The position numbers and the translations under genes were made by a program. A stretch of 64,000 nt of DNA from Lentisphaera marina (lineage in GTDB: Bacteria > Verrucomicrobiota > Lentisphaeria > Lentisphaerales > Lentisphaeraceae): contig NZ_JAQZZL010000001.1 of assembly GCF_028745505.1 (NCBI RefSeq), positions 496,001 to 560,000 of the forward strand, written 5' to 3'. Of this stretch, positions 1-8,937 are shown piece after piece. Each line of letters opens with the position of its first letter. Position 1 is the first letter of the stretch. The notes beneath the pieces are model-generated. The model had not been told where the DNA came from. It searched no databases and worked only from the letters and a program-made list of their open reading frames with translations.

Positions 1-106
1 CGACATAACAACTGCCGCAAATGAGTGTGAATAATAATGCTGACGAAAAAAAGCCCATAAAGGCATATGTGCAACGGTGAGCAAAGCCCATTTTTTCTTC
101 TTTCAT
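1..106 (-). CDS. N-terminal fragment of a membrane or exported protein
   Basis: This is the first 35 codons of a minus-strand gene that runs off the left edge. The ATG at 106 follows a very strong ribosome-binding site (GGAGGAGGGG, just upstream). The visible peptide begins MKEEKMGFAHRC and continues into a hydrophobic stretch rich in F, L, A and S, then CGSC. It could be a signal anchor or first membrane segment. It lies 19 bp downstream of lpxI on the same strand, so the two are probably cotranscribed. The function cannot be told from this fragment. Confidence 0.55.
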   Translation of the reverse strand, partial: MKEEKMGFAHRCTYAFMGFFSSALLFTLICGSCYV

Positions 107-125
107 TTCCCCTCCTCCTCAGGAT

Positions 126-950
126 TTATTCTTGTATCGTTTTTCCTATAACAGAAATTTTGGCCCTATCCAAAGCCTCTAAGACTCGTTCTTTCTCAAT
201 AAAAAGTGTGCGTTTAGCTTCCACCACCAAAGTCTTTGCCTTGGCTTGAATTAAGGAATCCACCGTTCGCATACCAATGCAGGGCACATCAAAACGCATA
301 TCATGATTGGGTTTAGTCACTTTACAGACTGTAACGCCACCGCGTCCGAGTTCTCCTCCACGAATAATAGCTTTGTCCGTCCCTTCAAAACCCTCTACTG
401 CCAAAATGGTTCCGCGTTTAACAACCACAGACTGACCAATATCCATACGGCTAACTTCCTTGGCAACTGAAAAAGCATATTCGGCCTCTTGTAAGCGTGA
501 CTTATCTGCCTTTACTTTGTTCAGCAAACCTTCTCCTGCTAAGTGATCATCCAAATACGATATAGCCGATAGGATAGTTATGCCCGACTTTTGAAATTCA
601 TTGCACACCGCACTAAAGAGTGTATCGGCATTGCGCTCCTTGAGCTTACCTAACATCATCATTGTACGTAAGTCAGGTCGTAAGCCCGTGAACAACCTAG
701 AGGGCTTGACCTGCCCCACCATGACTGCTTCGCTAATACCTTGTTTTTGAAAAAATTTAATCGTTCGGTTAATTTGCCCTGGGTATACCCATGCCATTGC
801 ATCAGATTCTTTTTCTAAGTCTGCTGAGGCATCTCCTTCAATTGCGGCGACCGCAATTTTTTCGACTCCATGTTTTCGCGCTTCTCGCAAAATCAAAAAG
901 GGGTAATGCCCACGTCCCGCGATTATACCAAGTTGTTTCGTATTTTTCAT
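126..950 (-). CDS. lpxI: UDP-2,3-diacylglucosamine pyrophosphatase LpxI
   Basis: A 274-residue protein with the features of the LpxI (DUF1009) family. This family hydrolyses UDP-2,3-diacylglucosamine to lipid X and UMP in lipid A synthesis, replacing LpxH in many non-enteric bacteria. The N-terminal KQLGIIAGRGHYPFL, the central VVVKRGTILAVEGFEGTD and the C-terminal DMRFDVPCIGMRTVD stretches are typical, and the length matches the family. It implies a lipopolysaccharide outer membrane, in line with the porin elsewhere in the window. No lpxA or lpxB is next to it. The gene downstream on the same strand is cut by the window edge. Confidence 0.93.
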   Translation of the reverse strand: MKNTKQLGIIAGRGHYPFLILREARKHGVEKIAVAAIEGDASADLEKESDAMAWVYPGQINRTIKFFQKQGISEAVMVGQVKPSRLFTGLRPDLRTMMMLGKLKERNADTLFSAVCNEFQKSGITILSAISYLDDHLAGEGLLNKVKADKSRLQEAEYAFSVAKEVSRMDIGQSVVVKRGTILAVEGFEGTDKAIIRGGELGRGGVTVCKVTKPNHDMRFDVPCIGMRTVDSLIQAKAKTLVVEAKRTLFIEKERVLEALDRAKISVIGKTIQE

Positions 951-1008
951 ATTTCTAAGGTGGCACAGGCTGGTAAGTAAGCAACTCCCAAAAATTAAAA
1001 AAATGACT

Positions 1009-1036
1009 TTGACTAATAATAAGTTCCTGCTACCTT
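1009..1036 (+). promoter_or_regulatory. Putative sigma-70 promoter of the small ribosomal-type gene
   Basis: TTGACT at 1009-1014 and TACCTT at 1031-1036 are separated by 16 bp, about 40 bp upstream of the ATG at 1078. The -35 matches five of six consensus bases and the -10 matches the TA...T frame. It fits a short monocistronic transcript ending at the terminator at 1202-1232. It is a pattern match only. Confidence 0.4.
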
Positions 1037-1077
1037 AGGCGCCGTACTTTGATTTAACAAAAAATAAAGAGTTTAAT

Positions 1078-1167
1078 ATGGGTAACCTCCGTAAAAAAAG
1101 ACGCTCTAAGATCGCTAAACATAAGCGTCGTAAGCAGAGCAGAAAGAACCGTCATAAAACTAAGTAG
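1078..1167 (+). CDS. Tiny basic ribosomal-type protein (AURKAIP1/COX24, bS22-like)
   Basis: A 29-codon gene starting MGNLRKKRRSKIAKHKRRK and ending RHKTK. About half of the residues are Lys or Arg. This composition and the KKRRxKxxKHKRRK core are typical of the AURKAIP1/COX24 domain (DUF1713), which includes mitochondrial mS38 and the actinobacterial small-subunit protein bS22. It is probably a small-subunit ribosomal protein near the decoding region; that role is inferred from the family. It has its own putative promoter and a strong terminator, so it looks like a highly expressed single gene. It is short enough for automatic gene finders to miss. Confidence 0.8.
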   Translation: MGNLRKKRRSKIAKHKRRKQSRKNRHKTK

Positions 1168-1201
1168 TGTTTTATAGGTGACGTAAACTTATCAGTTTAT
1201 C

Positions 1202-1232
1202 AAAAAACCCTCGGTACCCCGGGGGTTTTTTT
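1202..1232 (+). terminator. Rho-independent terminator after the small ribosomal-type gene
   Basis: An 8-bp stem, ACCCTCGG with CCGGGGGT (one G-T pair), closes a TACC loop and is followed by a run of seven T. It sits 35 bp after the stop codon of the small basic gene. The A run before the stem could also extend it. Confidence 0.85.
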
Positions 1233-1320
1233 GTGCCCAAATCCATTGCTGATTATAAATATTTGCGCCTCATTCTTATCACAAGATTTCCAATTAAAGA
1301 CATTGGCCTATATTGCTCCT

Positions 1321-3162
1321 ATGAATAATTACCCCAATGTCAGACGATTCTTAAAAGAATACCCCCCAAAGAAACTCAGTATTTACTTTTGGGGTGTTTT
1401 GTGCCTAATTATCACCATTGTCATTCACAGTTCCATACCCCTCATTACAGGTCGACTCATTGGCGCTCTCGACGATCAGCAATTCCCCTTAAATGAAGCC
1501 ACCAAAGGCGAGCTTAGTCATGTGGCCACTTATTTACTTTTAGCCGCCATAGGACTGATCGTTTTCAGAACACTTTCTCGCATCCTTATTTTTATTCCTG
1601 GGAGACAAATTGAATCGGAGGTGAGAGAAAGTATGTACCACTCACTACTTGGACTCCCACATTCTAGCCCATGGACTTCCGGTGACCTCATTAGTACCGG
1701 AACTAACGATGTAACTTCAGTTCGAGTCATGATATCAATGGGCGTTTTACACGTCATCAACACTTTTGGCATGATCTGTTTCTGCCTCTATCACATGCTG
1801 AACTTAAGTGTTCGCTTGAGCCTTTATTCACTCATCCCCCTCATCTTAGTTGTGCCCGTCACCAAAGTCATTTCAAAAAAAATGATGGCGACTGGACGAA
1901 AAAATCAAAAACTCCTCGGGGATCTAACCGAAGTGATTCGCGAGCATTTTCGCGCCCATGCCCTCATGGCCGTCTTTCCCGTGTACAATTCAATTATTAA
2001 ACGCGTAGACAAAGCCAATGCGGACTACGCAAATACCGCCGAAAAGTTCATGACCTTACGGGTATTCATCATGCTGATGGTTAGTATGATTACGGGATTT
2101 GGCATCTACATTCTCCTACGCTATGGCCTCATCAAAAATGACCTCATTGATAGTAGCGAAGGCATTGCTACAGTAGTTTCCTTTATGCTTTACCTCTGGA
2201 TAATTCAGCAACCCTTGCGTGCAGCAGGCTTCCTCTTACCACTCCTACAAAGAGGTGAAATTTCACTTGAACGACTTTATAAAGTTCAAGATGCCGCCAA
2301 AGAAGCACAAGAAATTGAACTCCAGCGCCCCATAAAAACGCGCCAGGATCTCGATCAAAAAGGCAATCAAAATGCGGCTATGATAGAAATCAAAGATCTC
2401 GACTTTACTTATAAACCTCAGCGTGACAATGAATTTCAATTTGAATTAAAAATTGATTCTCTCGTGATTGAAAAAGGCAAAAAATATGGATTTTTTGGGA
2501 GTACGGGATCAGGAAAAACCACCCTCATCAACATCATTTCTGGGCTCTTGGAAACTAAGGAGAATACTTTAAAAATCTATGGTGTTGATCGCTGCGATAT
2601 TCAACAAAAAGTCCTAACTGATTTGTTCTCTCAAGTTAGCCAAGAATGTCGCCATTTCGGCAAAACTATACGCGAAAATATCAATATAGTTGAGGCAAAT
2701 TCACCTCATCAAGGCCAAAGACTCAGTTTTGAAGAAGCCTTAGCCATCAGTTGCTTAAGCCCTGACTTAGATAAACTTTCTCAAGGAATCAATACTTTGC
2801 TAGGGGAACATGGGATCAACCTTTCCGGCGGGCAGAAACAGCGCCTTTCTATTCTACGCGCCCTTGTCCGTAAAGCGGAGCTCGTGATTATGGATGATTT
2901 CATCTCTGCTGTCGACCACGCCACAGAAGTCAATATTATCGAAAAACTTTATGAGGCCACTGAAGACAAAACTTTACTGCTTATTTCTCACCGTATTTCG
3001 GCCCTTAAGAACTGTGATAAAATCTTCCTTTTGGAAGCTGGAAAAATCATTGATTCTGGTACCCATGAAGAGCTATTGAAGTCTAATCCCTCTTACGCGA
3101 GTGTGAGTGAGTATCAAGAAAAGAGCGATGTCTTAGCGCAAATTGAAGAGGCTCAATCATGA
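1321..3162 (+). CDS. ABC exporter half-transporter (degenerate-site subunit)
   Basis: A 613-residue fused permease-ATPase of the ABCB-like exporter family. About six membrane segments occupy residues 20-330 and the nucleotide-binding domain follows. Walker A GSTGSGKT is at 393-400 and the signature LSGGQ starts at 501. Walker B ends M524-D525-D526, so Asp replaces the catalytic Glu. The next gene encodes a partner with an intact Glu but an LSAGQ signature. Together this is the pattern of heterodimeric exporters (TM287/288, BmrCD) with one consensus and one degenerate ATP site. The open frame extends upstream to a TTG at 1231, but that lies inside the preceding terminator, so the ATG at 1321 is preferred. 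The substrate is unknown; drugs or lipids are typical. Confidence 0.85.
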   Translation: MNNYPNVRRFLKEYPPKKLSIYFWGVLCLIITIVIHSSIPLITGRLIGALDDQQFPLNEATKGELSHVATYLLLAAIGLIVFRTLSRILIFIPGRQIESEVRESMYHSLLGLPHSSPWTSGDLISTGTNDVTSVRVMISMGVLHVINTFGMICFCLYHMLNLSVRLSLYSLIPLILVVPVTKVISKKMMATGRKNQKLLGDLTEVIREHFRAHALMAVFPVYNSIIKRVDKANADYANTAEKFMTLRVFIMLMVSMITGFGIYILLRYGLIKNDLIDSSEGIATVVSFMLYLWIIQQPLRAAGFLLPLLQRGEISLERLYKVQDAAKEAQEIELQRPIKTRQDLDQKGNQNAAMIEIKDLDFTYKPQRDNEFQFELKIDSLVIEKGKKYGFFGSTGSGKTTLINIISGLLETKENTLKIYGVDRCDIQQKVLTDLFSQVSQECRHFGKTIRENINIVEANSPHQGQRLSFEEALAISCLSPDLDKLSQGINTLLGEHGINLSGGQKQRLSILRALVRKAELVIMDDFISAVDHATEVNIIEKLYEATEDKTLLLISHRISALKNCDKIFLLEAGKIIDSGTHEELLKSNPSYASVSEYQEKSDVLAQIEEAQS

Positions 3163-4886
3163 GTGATATCAAGAACCTAGGCACCTTTACTGATCTAGCG
3201 AAGAAGTATAAAAAGCGTTTTATATTTTCTTTCCTTCTCATGCCTTTAAGTGTTTGCTTAACCATTCTAGGACCAGCCTTTGTCCAACAGGCGATTGATG
3301 ATGGCTTCAAAGCCGACCGCGCTGACTTGCTCATTAAATACGCCACTCTATTCATTGTCGTGATCATTGCCGATGCCCTCGTCAGTACTTTAATTAATGT
3401 CTTAATTCAATCTGGGGGTATTAGAAGCCTTAGCGAACTCCGCAAAAAAGTCGTTGAGCACGTATCTTTTATGGGCCGCTGGGATTATGAAAAGCGCCCT
3501 TCTGGAGTTTTAGTCAGTCGCGCTACCTCTGATGTTGAAAGTATTGGAGAAACTTTCTTGCAAGGGGTCTCTTACCTCATCACTGATTCACTAAAAATCA
3601 TTGGTATCATAGGCTATATATTTTACGAAAACTCTACTCTTGGATGGATCACTTTACTCGTCTTTCCTCCCGTTATTATCATCGTCAATTTCTTCCGTAT
3701 CAAACTGCGAAAACTCTACGATGGTATTCGCTCAGTGAATGGGTATTTAAGTGCCTCAATCAATGAATCCGTGGCCATGCGTAAAGAGATCCAACTCTTT
3801 AACTTAGGTGATGTCCAGAGCCAAGGATTCTCCAACCTCAGCCATGAATATCGCGATAAATCAATAAAAGCCATCAGTATGGATGCTTTTCTTTACTCCT
3901 TCTTAGAGGGCTTACTTTATTTAACGCTTGCTATTTTTGCTTTGTTTCTGATCATTTACTCGGATTTTGATCCTGGAATCAAAACGGGATTACTCGTTGC
4001 TTGGATTCAGCTACTCCATCAACTCTTTGACCCCATCAAAGAAATGGGCTCGCGTTTTGCTGTCTTACAGGCGGCTTTTGCTGCCATGGGGAAAATTGGC
4101 GATATATTATCCATTGCACTACCAATCGACAAAGGAACTCAAGATATTAAAAATTCTTCGGTTCAACTTAAAGATTTAGGTTTTCACTATATTGAGTCCG
4201 AGCCAGTACTCAAAAATATTAATCTCAATATTCCTCAAGGCTCAAGCTTAGCACTCGTGGGTCCAACTGGATCTGGCAAAAGCACCCTGCTCAAATTACT
4301 TGCTCGCTTATATGAACCTACCCAAGGTGAGATTACTGTTGGCGATATAAAACTCGGAGAGATTCAGCGCGAGGTCCTTAAGCATCATATTGTCATGGTC
4401 CCCCAAGAACCTGCTATCTTCCATGAGAGCCTTCATTTCAATATTACTTTAGGGCGTACAGATATTTCTTTATCCATGATTGAAGATGTGGTCGAGCGCG
4501 CCGGCTTACAACACTTTGTGAAATCTCTAGAAAATGGCTATGACTCTATTTTAGATGAAGGTGGAGAAAGTTTATCTGCTGGTCAGCGCCAATTAGTAGC
4601 ACTCATGCGTGCCTTGGTTTCTCCTGCACAAATCCTTATTTTTGATGAGGCCACGGCTAACATAGATACCGAAACTGAACGACTCATTCAATCAACCATT
4701 AATTTTGCCATGACCAAGAAAACCGTGATCATTGTCGCCCATAGGCTCTCTACCATTCGCGATGCGGATCAAATTGCCGTTTTACTGAAAGGTGAACTCA
4801 ATGGTCTAGGAAGCCATGCTGAATTGATCAAAGATTGTTATTATTATCGCTGTTTACACGAATTGGAGGATATTCATAATGTATGA
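3159..4886 (+). CDS. ABC exporter half-transporter (catalytic-site subunit)
   Basis: A 575-residue fused membrane and ATPase protein overlapping the previous gene by ATGA, so translation is probably coupled. Six membrane segments lie in the first 300 residues. Walker A GPTGSGKS is at 368-375, the signature is LSAGQ (from 472) and Walker B ends F495-D496-E497 with the catalytic Glu present. With the preceding half, the one consensus site would use these Walker motifs and the partner's LSGGQ. It probably exports a lipophilic compound; the substrate cannot be told. It overlaps the following hydrolase gene by 8 bp. Confidence 0.87.
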   Translation: MSDIKNLGTFTDLAKKYKKRFIFSFLLMPLSVCLTILGPAFVQQAIDDGFKADRADLLIKYATLFIVVIIADALVSTLINVLIQSGGIRSLSELRKKVVEHVSFMGRWDYEKRPSGVLVSRATSDVESIGETFLQGVSYLITDSLKIIGIIGYIFYENSTLGWITLLVFPPVIIIVNFFRIKLRKLYDGIRSVNGYLSASINESVAMRKEIQLFNLGDVQSQGFSNLSHEYRDKSIKAISMDAFLYSFLEGLLYLTLAIFALFLIIYSDFDPGIKTGLLVAWIQLLHQLFDPIKEMGSRFAVLQAAFAAMGKIGDILSIALPIDKGTQDIKNSSVQLKDLGFHYIESEPVLKNINLNIPQGSSLALVGPTGSGKSTLLKLLARLYEPTQGEITVGDIKLGEIQREVLKHHIVMVPQEPAIFHESLHFNITLGRTDISLSMIEDVVERAGLQHFVKSLENGYDSILDEGGESLSAGQRQLVALMRALVSPAQILIFDEATANIDTETERLIQSTINFAMTKKTVIIVAHRLSTIRDADQIAVLLKGELNGLGSHAELIKDCYYYRCLHELEDIHNV

Positions 4887-5547
4887 AATAAAGAGTCTAA
4901 AATTAGGTCATATGGATAACTTCATCTACCTCATCAAAGATAAAAAAACTTCAAGTATCGCGGTTATTGATCCCGCCTGGGATGTGGATGCTATTTTTCG
5001 TGCTGCTGAAGAAATGGATGGTGAAATCAATAATATTTTCCTCACTCATAGTCACTACGATCACGTCAATGGTGTGGATCAAGTTCTTCACCGTAGCGAT
5101 GCCCAATTACATGTCCACAAAATAGAAGACCGCTTTTGGGGTGGCGCTGGACGCAATGCACAACTTCATTCTGGGGGCGATTTTTTAAAACTCGGTTCTA
5201 TCGAACTTAAAGTTCACCACACACCAGGTCATACTCCTGGCTCCGTTTGTTATGAGCTCGATGGCCATCTCTTTACTGGAGATACAGTGTTTGTCTACGG
5301 TTGTGGTCGCTGTAACTTACGCGGCGGCGATCCTGAAGCCATGTATCATACTCTTAATAAAATCGGGACCAGTTTTGACCCTTCGATGAAGGTCCTACCT
5401 GGACATGATTACGCGACATGTCCCACTAGCACAATAGGCGCCCAATTAAAGGGCAATCCTTTTTTCAATATCAAAACACTACATGAATTTGTCGATTATC
5501 GCATGCATAAGCATAATCGCTCTATACCCTATTCAGCTGAATTATAA
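4879..5547 (+). CDS. Metallo-beta-lactamase-fold hydrolase, glyoxalase II-like
   Basis: A 222-residue MBL-fold protein. The di-metal motif T-H-S-H-Y-D-H is at residues 56-62 (H57, H59, D61, H62). It is followed by VHHTPGHTPGSVCY, the bridging Asp in LFTGDTVF and the late His in LPGHDYA. This is the layout of small glyoxalase II-like (YcbL/GloB-like) enzymes, which hydrolyse thioesters or act on persulfides. The start overlaps the ABC gene by 8 bp and a GGAGG sits upstream. Cotranscription with the exporter may be only operon packing; a thiol-conjugate export link is speculation. A separate glyoxalase I-like gene occurs at 40.4 kb. Confidence 0.82.
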   Translation: MYEIKSLKLGHMDNFIYLIKDKKTSSIAVIDPAWDVDAIFRAAEEMDGEINNIFLTHSHYDHVNGVDQVLHRSDAQLHVHKIEDRFWGGAGRNAQLHSGGDFLKLGSIELKVHHTPGHTPGSVCYELDGHLFTGDTVFVYGCGRCNLRGGDPEAMYHTLNKIGTSFDPSMKVLPGHDYATCPTSTIGAQLKGNPFFNIKTLHEFVDYRMHKHNRSIPYSAEL

Positions 5548-5567
5548 TATAGAATGCCTACAATCAA

Positions 5568-6047
5568 CTAAGCGGACTCTAAACTCTCCAAGTTTTGATC
5601 ATCAATCTCAATTTTTTGCTTGGCTCTGCTTTTAATTTTCCCTAAAACATTTTGAAAAATTGGCGGCATTAAAGCTGAGCTAATTAATGTCACTGCAAAA
5701 AAGAAAATGGTAAAACTTAACTCTGGAGAATCCATTTTGACTTTAGGCCAAAAGATGAAGTTCATTACTATAAAAAATACATAATTCCTTTTTGTCCAAA
5801 ATAAGTTTGAGCAAGCGGCTCCGATAAGGCTTAAAAGAAACATGGGAATGATATATCTAGGCAATATGTGCAACCAATATTCCGTAATAAAAACTTGACT
5901 CTTAGTCAGCATCAAATCACCAAATACTCTGTGCGCACTGTCGATCGCACTTAGATATAATTTACCCTGAATAATATATGATACGGCAAAAAATAGTGGT
6001 AAAGCGGTGGCTTGGATCATCAAGCTCACTGAATCTTCTTTTTTCAT
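5568..6047 (-). CDS. Small multi-pass membrane protein of unknown function
   Basis: A 159-residue protein with about four hydrophobic segments, near residues 10-27, 60-80, 87-105 and 110-130. It ends in a charged cytoplasmic tail (KSRAKQKIEIDDQNLESLESA). I do not recognise a family. It is convergent with the hydrolase gene to its left, 20 bp away, and stands alone on the minus strand. The frame is long and the composition is clearly membrane-like, so it is probably a real gene. Confidence 0.6.
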   Translation of the reverse strand: MKKEDSVSLMIQATALPLFFAVSYIIQGKLYLSAIDSAHRVFGDLMLTKSQVFITEYWLHILPRYIIPMFLLSLIGAACSNLFWTKRNYVFFIVMNFIFWPKVKMDSPELSFTIFFFAVTLISSALMPPIFQNVLGKIKSRAKQKIEIDDQNLESLESA

Positions 6048-6250
6048 CTCTTCTCCATTCTCGTTTGAAAAGACGAATTTTAATTGTTAGATCTTATTTG
6101 TCAAACCTTTATAAAACCTAAAAAATAGCCCCCAACAGAAAGGCACTTCTAGACGAAGTACATTTAACATTAAATTAATTTTAGACTATCACTTATCGTC
6201 AAAGACAACACAGGAAAAGTTCAAAGAAAACATTTATTCAGAAATTTACA

Positions 6251-6288
6251 AAAAAAGTACCGATGCTAATAGGCGTCGATACTTTTTT
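6251..6288 (-). terminator. Terminator downstream of the pilT-type genes
   Basis: A hairpin with arms AAAAAAGTACCGATGC and GCGTCGATACTTTTTT (one mismatch, one G-T pair, 6-nt loop). On the minus strand it ends in a T run, 30 bp past the stop codon of the pilT gene. The A and T runs on both sides would let it work in either direction. Confidence 0.7.
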
Positions 6289-6317
6289 AAATTAAAACAG
6301 GTTCTATTTAAACTAAA

Positions 6318-7400
6318 TTAACTCTTATCATCAAAGTAGCCCGCAGGTAAGAACTCTTGGAAGGCTGCTTTTTCAGCAGCTTTCATGTAGGCTTCTTCAC
6401 CTGATATGCGCCCTTCTTTATAGAGGCGTAACAAGTCCATATCCATGGTTTTCATACCTTGTTTCACACCCGCTTCAATAATACCGCGAATACTACTTAA
6501 CTTACCTTCGCGAATTAAGCCTGGAAGGGCTGGGTGGAATAGGAGAACCTCATGTGAAGCACAACGTTTCCCATCAGTGGTTTTACAAAGTAATTGCGAA
6601 ATGATCGTACGCAGAGTACTTGCGAGCATCGCACGAATCTGTGGTTGTTCTTTAGCAGGGAAAGCACCAATGATACGGTCAACGGTCTTTGGTGCATTAT
6701 TGGTGTGTAGAGTACCAAAAACCATCAGGCCCATGGCCGCACAAGAAAGTGCCAAACCAATAGTTTCTGGGTCACGCATTTCACCAACCAGTACAATATC
6801 CGGGTCGGCACGCATGGCACCCTTTAAAGCGATATTAAATGAGGTCGTATGGTCGTGAACCTCACGTTGAACAATGACACTTTCTTTATTGGGGTGAACA
6901 AATTCAAGTGGATCCTCAATGGTAATAATATGCTTACTTTGAGTTTCGTTGATGTGATTTATCATCGCCGCCAAAGTGGTGGATTTACCTGAACCTGTCG
7001 GTCCTGTCACCAAAATAAGACCCGAACCTTGTTCCACAACACCCTTAAAAGTATCCGGTAAGTTAAGTTGTTCCATAGTCATAATTTCGGTGGGAATTGT
7101 ACGCATAACTGATGCCATCCCATCGACGGTGCGCATGTAGTTCACACGGAAACGCGCCACACCAGTAATTTCGTAGGCAAAGTCTAAGTCAAAGTTTTCA
7201 ACGTACTGCTTCCACTTTGCATCGGGGCAAATTTCTTTTAAAATGCCCTCCATTTCATCGGGGCCAATCACCCCTTCGCCTTCGATTGCCACCAAGTTAC
7301 CGCTTTTGCGAATCTTGGGGACGTGATTACTCAATAAGTGTAAATCTGATCCACCCTTATCAAACATGTATCTCAAAAAATCATCCATTCTTGCAGCCAT
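6318..7400 (-). CDS. pilT: Type IV pilus retraction ATPase PilT
   Basis: A 360-residue hexameric secretion-type ATPase. It has an N-terminal PAS-like domain (KGGSDLHL near 15-22), Walker A GPTGSGKS (133-140), the Asp box IITIEDPLE (158-166), Walker B VLVGEMRD (203-210) and the His box GTLHT (229-233). PilT powers pilus retraction and twitching at the inner membrane. A good ribosome-binding site (AGGAG, 6 bp from ATG) lies in the 9-bp gap after the upstream paralog. No pilin or pilB gene is in the window, so the pilus machinery must be encoded elsewhere. Confidence 0.92.
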   Translation of the reverse strand: MAARMDDFLRYMFDKGGSDLHLLSNHVPKIRKSGNLVAIEGEGVIGPDEMEGILKEICPDAKWKQYVENFDLDFAYEITGVARFRVNYMRTVDGMASVMRTIPTEIMTMEQLNLPDTFKGVVEQGSGLILVTGPTGSGKSTTLAAMINHINETQSKHIITIEDPLEFVHPNKESVIVQREVHDHTTSFNIALKGAMRADPDIVLVGEMRDPETIGLALSCAAMGLMVFGTLHTNNAPKTVDRIIGAFPAKEQPQIRAMLASTLRTIISQLLCKTTDGKRCASHEVLLFHPALPGLIREGKLSSIRGIIEAGVKQGMKTMDMDLLRLYKEGRISGEEAYMKAAEKAAFQEFLPAGYFDDKS

Positions 7401-7409
7401 AATCTACTC

Positions 7410-8843
7410 CTATGCGCCTTCTATTTCACGTCGTTTTGCATCTGACACAATATGTGGCAGCGCTGTCTCTGCTGATATCTTACCTTCTTTATAGAGGCGT
7501 AAGAATGAATCTTCTTTCAAAACCATGCCCTGTTTTTTCCCAACTTCGATGACCGAAGTCAACTGCGATGTCTTGTTATCTTTAATGAGGTTGGCTACCG
7601 CAATGTTACCAATTAGAATTTCTGGTGCCATGAGTAAGCCCGTTTGATCAATATTGGGTACTAAATACTGACAGATGACCCCACGTAAACTTTCTGCAAC
7701 CATCGCACGTATTTGAGACTGTTGGTCGGGTGGGAATACATCTAGAATACGGTCTAAAGTTGCTGATGCACTATTGGTGTGTAGCGTTCCAATAACTAAG
7801 TGACCCGTTTCGGCCGCAGATAATCCCATTTCAATAGTTTCTAAATCTCGCATTTCACCTAAAATAATGATATCTGGATCTTCACGTAAAGCGGCTTTTA
7901 GCGCGTTCGCAAAACTCTTTGTTCCCGTGTGTAGTTCACGCTGACTCACATTACAATCTTTGGATGGAATCAAAATTTCAATGGGGTCTTCCACGGTAAT
8001 GATGTGGTCTTTTCTCGCCTTATTTATCAAGTCAACCATCGCGGCAAGTGTCGTTGTTTTACCAGAACTTGCTGGACCAGTAATGAGAATAAGACCCTGG
8101 TGGTAAGTCGTTAATTTTTCCAATACTGCAGGCTCTTGGAAACCAAGTTCCCCTAGAGTTTTTATACCTTCACTAACAATTCGATAACTGCCCTCAACGC
8201 CATCATTGTGAACCATGATATTACTGCGGTAACGCTCTGTTCTTGAAAAGGAATAACAGTAATCTAAATCACCGGTTTCTTCAAAAGCTTTTCGGTCTTT
8301 ATCACTCAGCAAAGATAAATTGAGTTTTTTCGCCATATCGGGCGTCATGATCGCCTGCTCTCGTAAAAGGTAATTAATACCAAAATGACGTACAAATGGA
8401 TAGGCTTCCGCAGATAAATGCGCATCTGAAGAGCCATTGCGACGTGCTGCCTGAAGGAATTTAATCATGAGCTCTTTACATTCTTCCATCGGCAAGTCAG
8501 CTGCTTGACTCAAATCAGGAAAGTCTTGTGTCGAAAATGGGTAAGGGCTTCCTGGGTCTCGCGGTGGAGCCGCTTGAGTTGGTGCCGCTTGAGCAGGTTC
8601 CGCTGCACCACCACCTAATAGGCTATGGGGGCAAGGGCCACTTTGATTGGCATAATAAGCCGCATGTTCTAAAAGTTGTTGTACACTCTCCATTGTTGCC
8701 AAGCCGTTGTCTAACACCGCCTGTGCGAAACTCATTAAGTCCACATCGTCGGGACTAATCTGCATTAATTCGACAATTGTATTTTTGTCAAAAAACTGAT
8801 TCTCTGCACCAAGATAACAGAACCATTCTACTTCATTGATCAT
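7410..8843 (-). CDS. PilT/PilU-family ATPase with an N-terminal extension
   Basis: A 477-residue paralog of the downstream PilT. It carries about 130 extra N-terminal residues, with an Ala/Pro/Gln-rich linker around residues 75-100. The Walker A is GPASSGKT, with Ala-Ser in place of the usual Thr-Gly. The Asp box IITVEDPIE, Walker B IILGEMRD and His box GTLHT are intact. Tandem pilT-pilU arrangements are common; PilU-like proteins act as accessory retraction motors that depend on PilT. The order here (long paralog first, pilT second, 9 bp apart) suggests one operon. A ribosome-binding site AAGGA lies 7 bp before the ATG. Confidence 0.85.
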   Translation of the reverse strand: MINEVEWFCYLGAENQFFDKNTIVELMQISPDDVDLMSFAQAVLDNGLATMESVQQLLEHAAYYANQSGPCPHSLLGGGAAEPAQAAPTQAAPPRDPGSPYPFSTQDFPDLSQAADLPMEECKELMIKFLQAARRNGSSDAHLSAEAYPFVRHFGINYLLREQAIMTPDMAKKLNLSLLSDKDRKAFEETGDLDYCYSFSRTERYRSNIMVHNDGVEGSYRIVSEGIKTLGELGFQEPAVLEKLTTYHQGLILITGPASSGKTTTLAAMVDLINKARKDHIITVEDPIEILIPSKDCNVSQRELHTGTKSFANALKAALREDPDIIILGEMRDLETIEMGLSAAETGHLVIGTLHTNSASATLDRILDVFPPDQQSQIRAMVAESLRGVICQYLVPNIDQTGLLMAPEILIGNIAVANLIKDNKTSQLTSVIEVGKKQGMVLKEDSFLRLYKEGKISAETALPHIVSDAKRREIEGA

Positions 8844-8911
8844 AAACTTTCCTTAGTTTGAAAAAACACCATAAATTATAGAAGTGCAAACAAGCTCACG
8901 CAAGAGCTAAA

Positions 8912-8937
8912 AGTCCCACTCCATAGCTTGTGGGACT
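8912..8937. other. Perfect 8-bp hairpin in the pil/porin divergent region
   Basis: AGTCCCAC at 8912-8919 and GTGGGACT at 8930-8937 form a perfect 8-bp stem with a 10-nt loop. It lies 70 bp upstream of the minus-strand PilT-family gene, so it could be a structure in its 5' leader. No T run follows on either strand, so it is not a simple terminator. The rest of the 367-bp gap (8844-9210) is AT-rich and holds a candidate promoter for the porin; I see nothing else there. Confidence 0.4.

Noticed and set aside
1231..1320. Upstream TTG start for the first ABC gene
   Set aside because: It would begin within the T run of the preceding terminator, has no ribosome-binding site, and adds residues not seen in the family.
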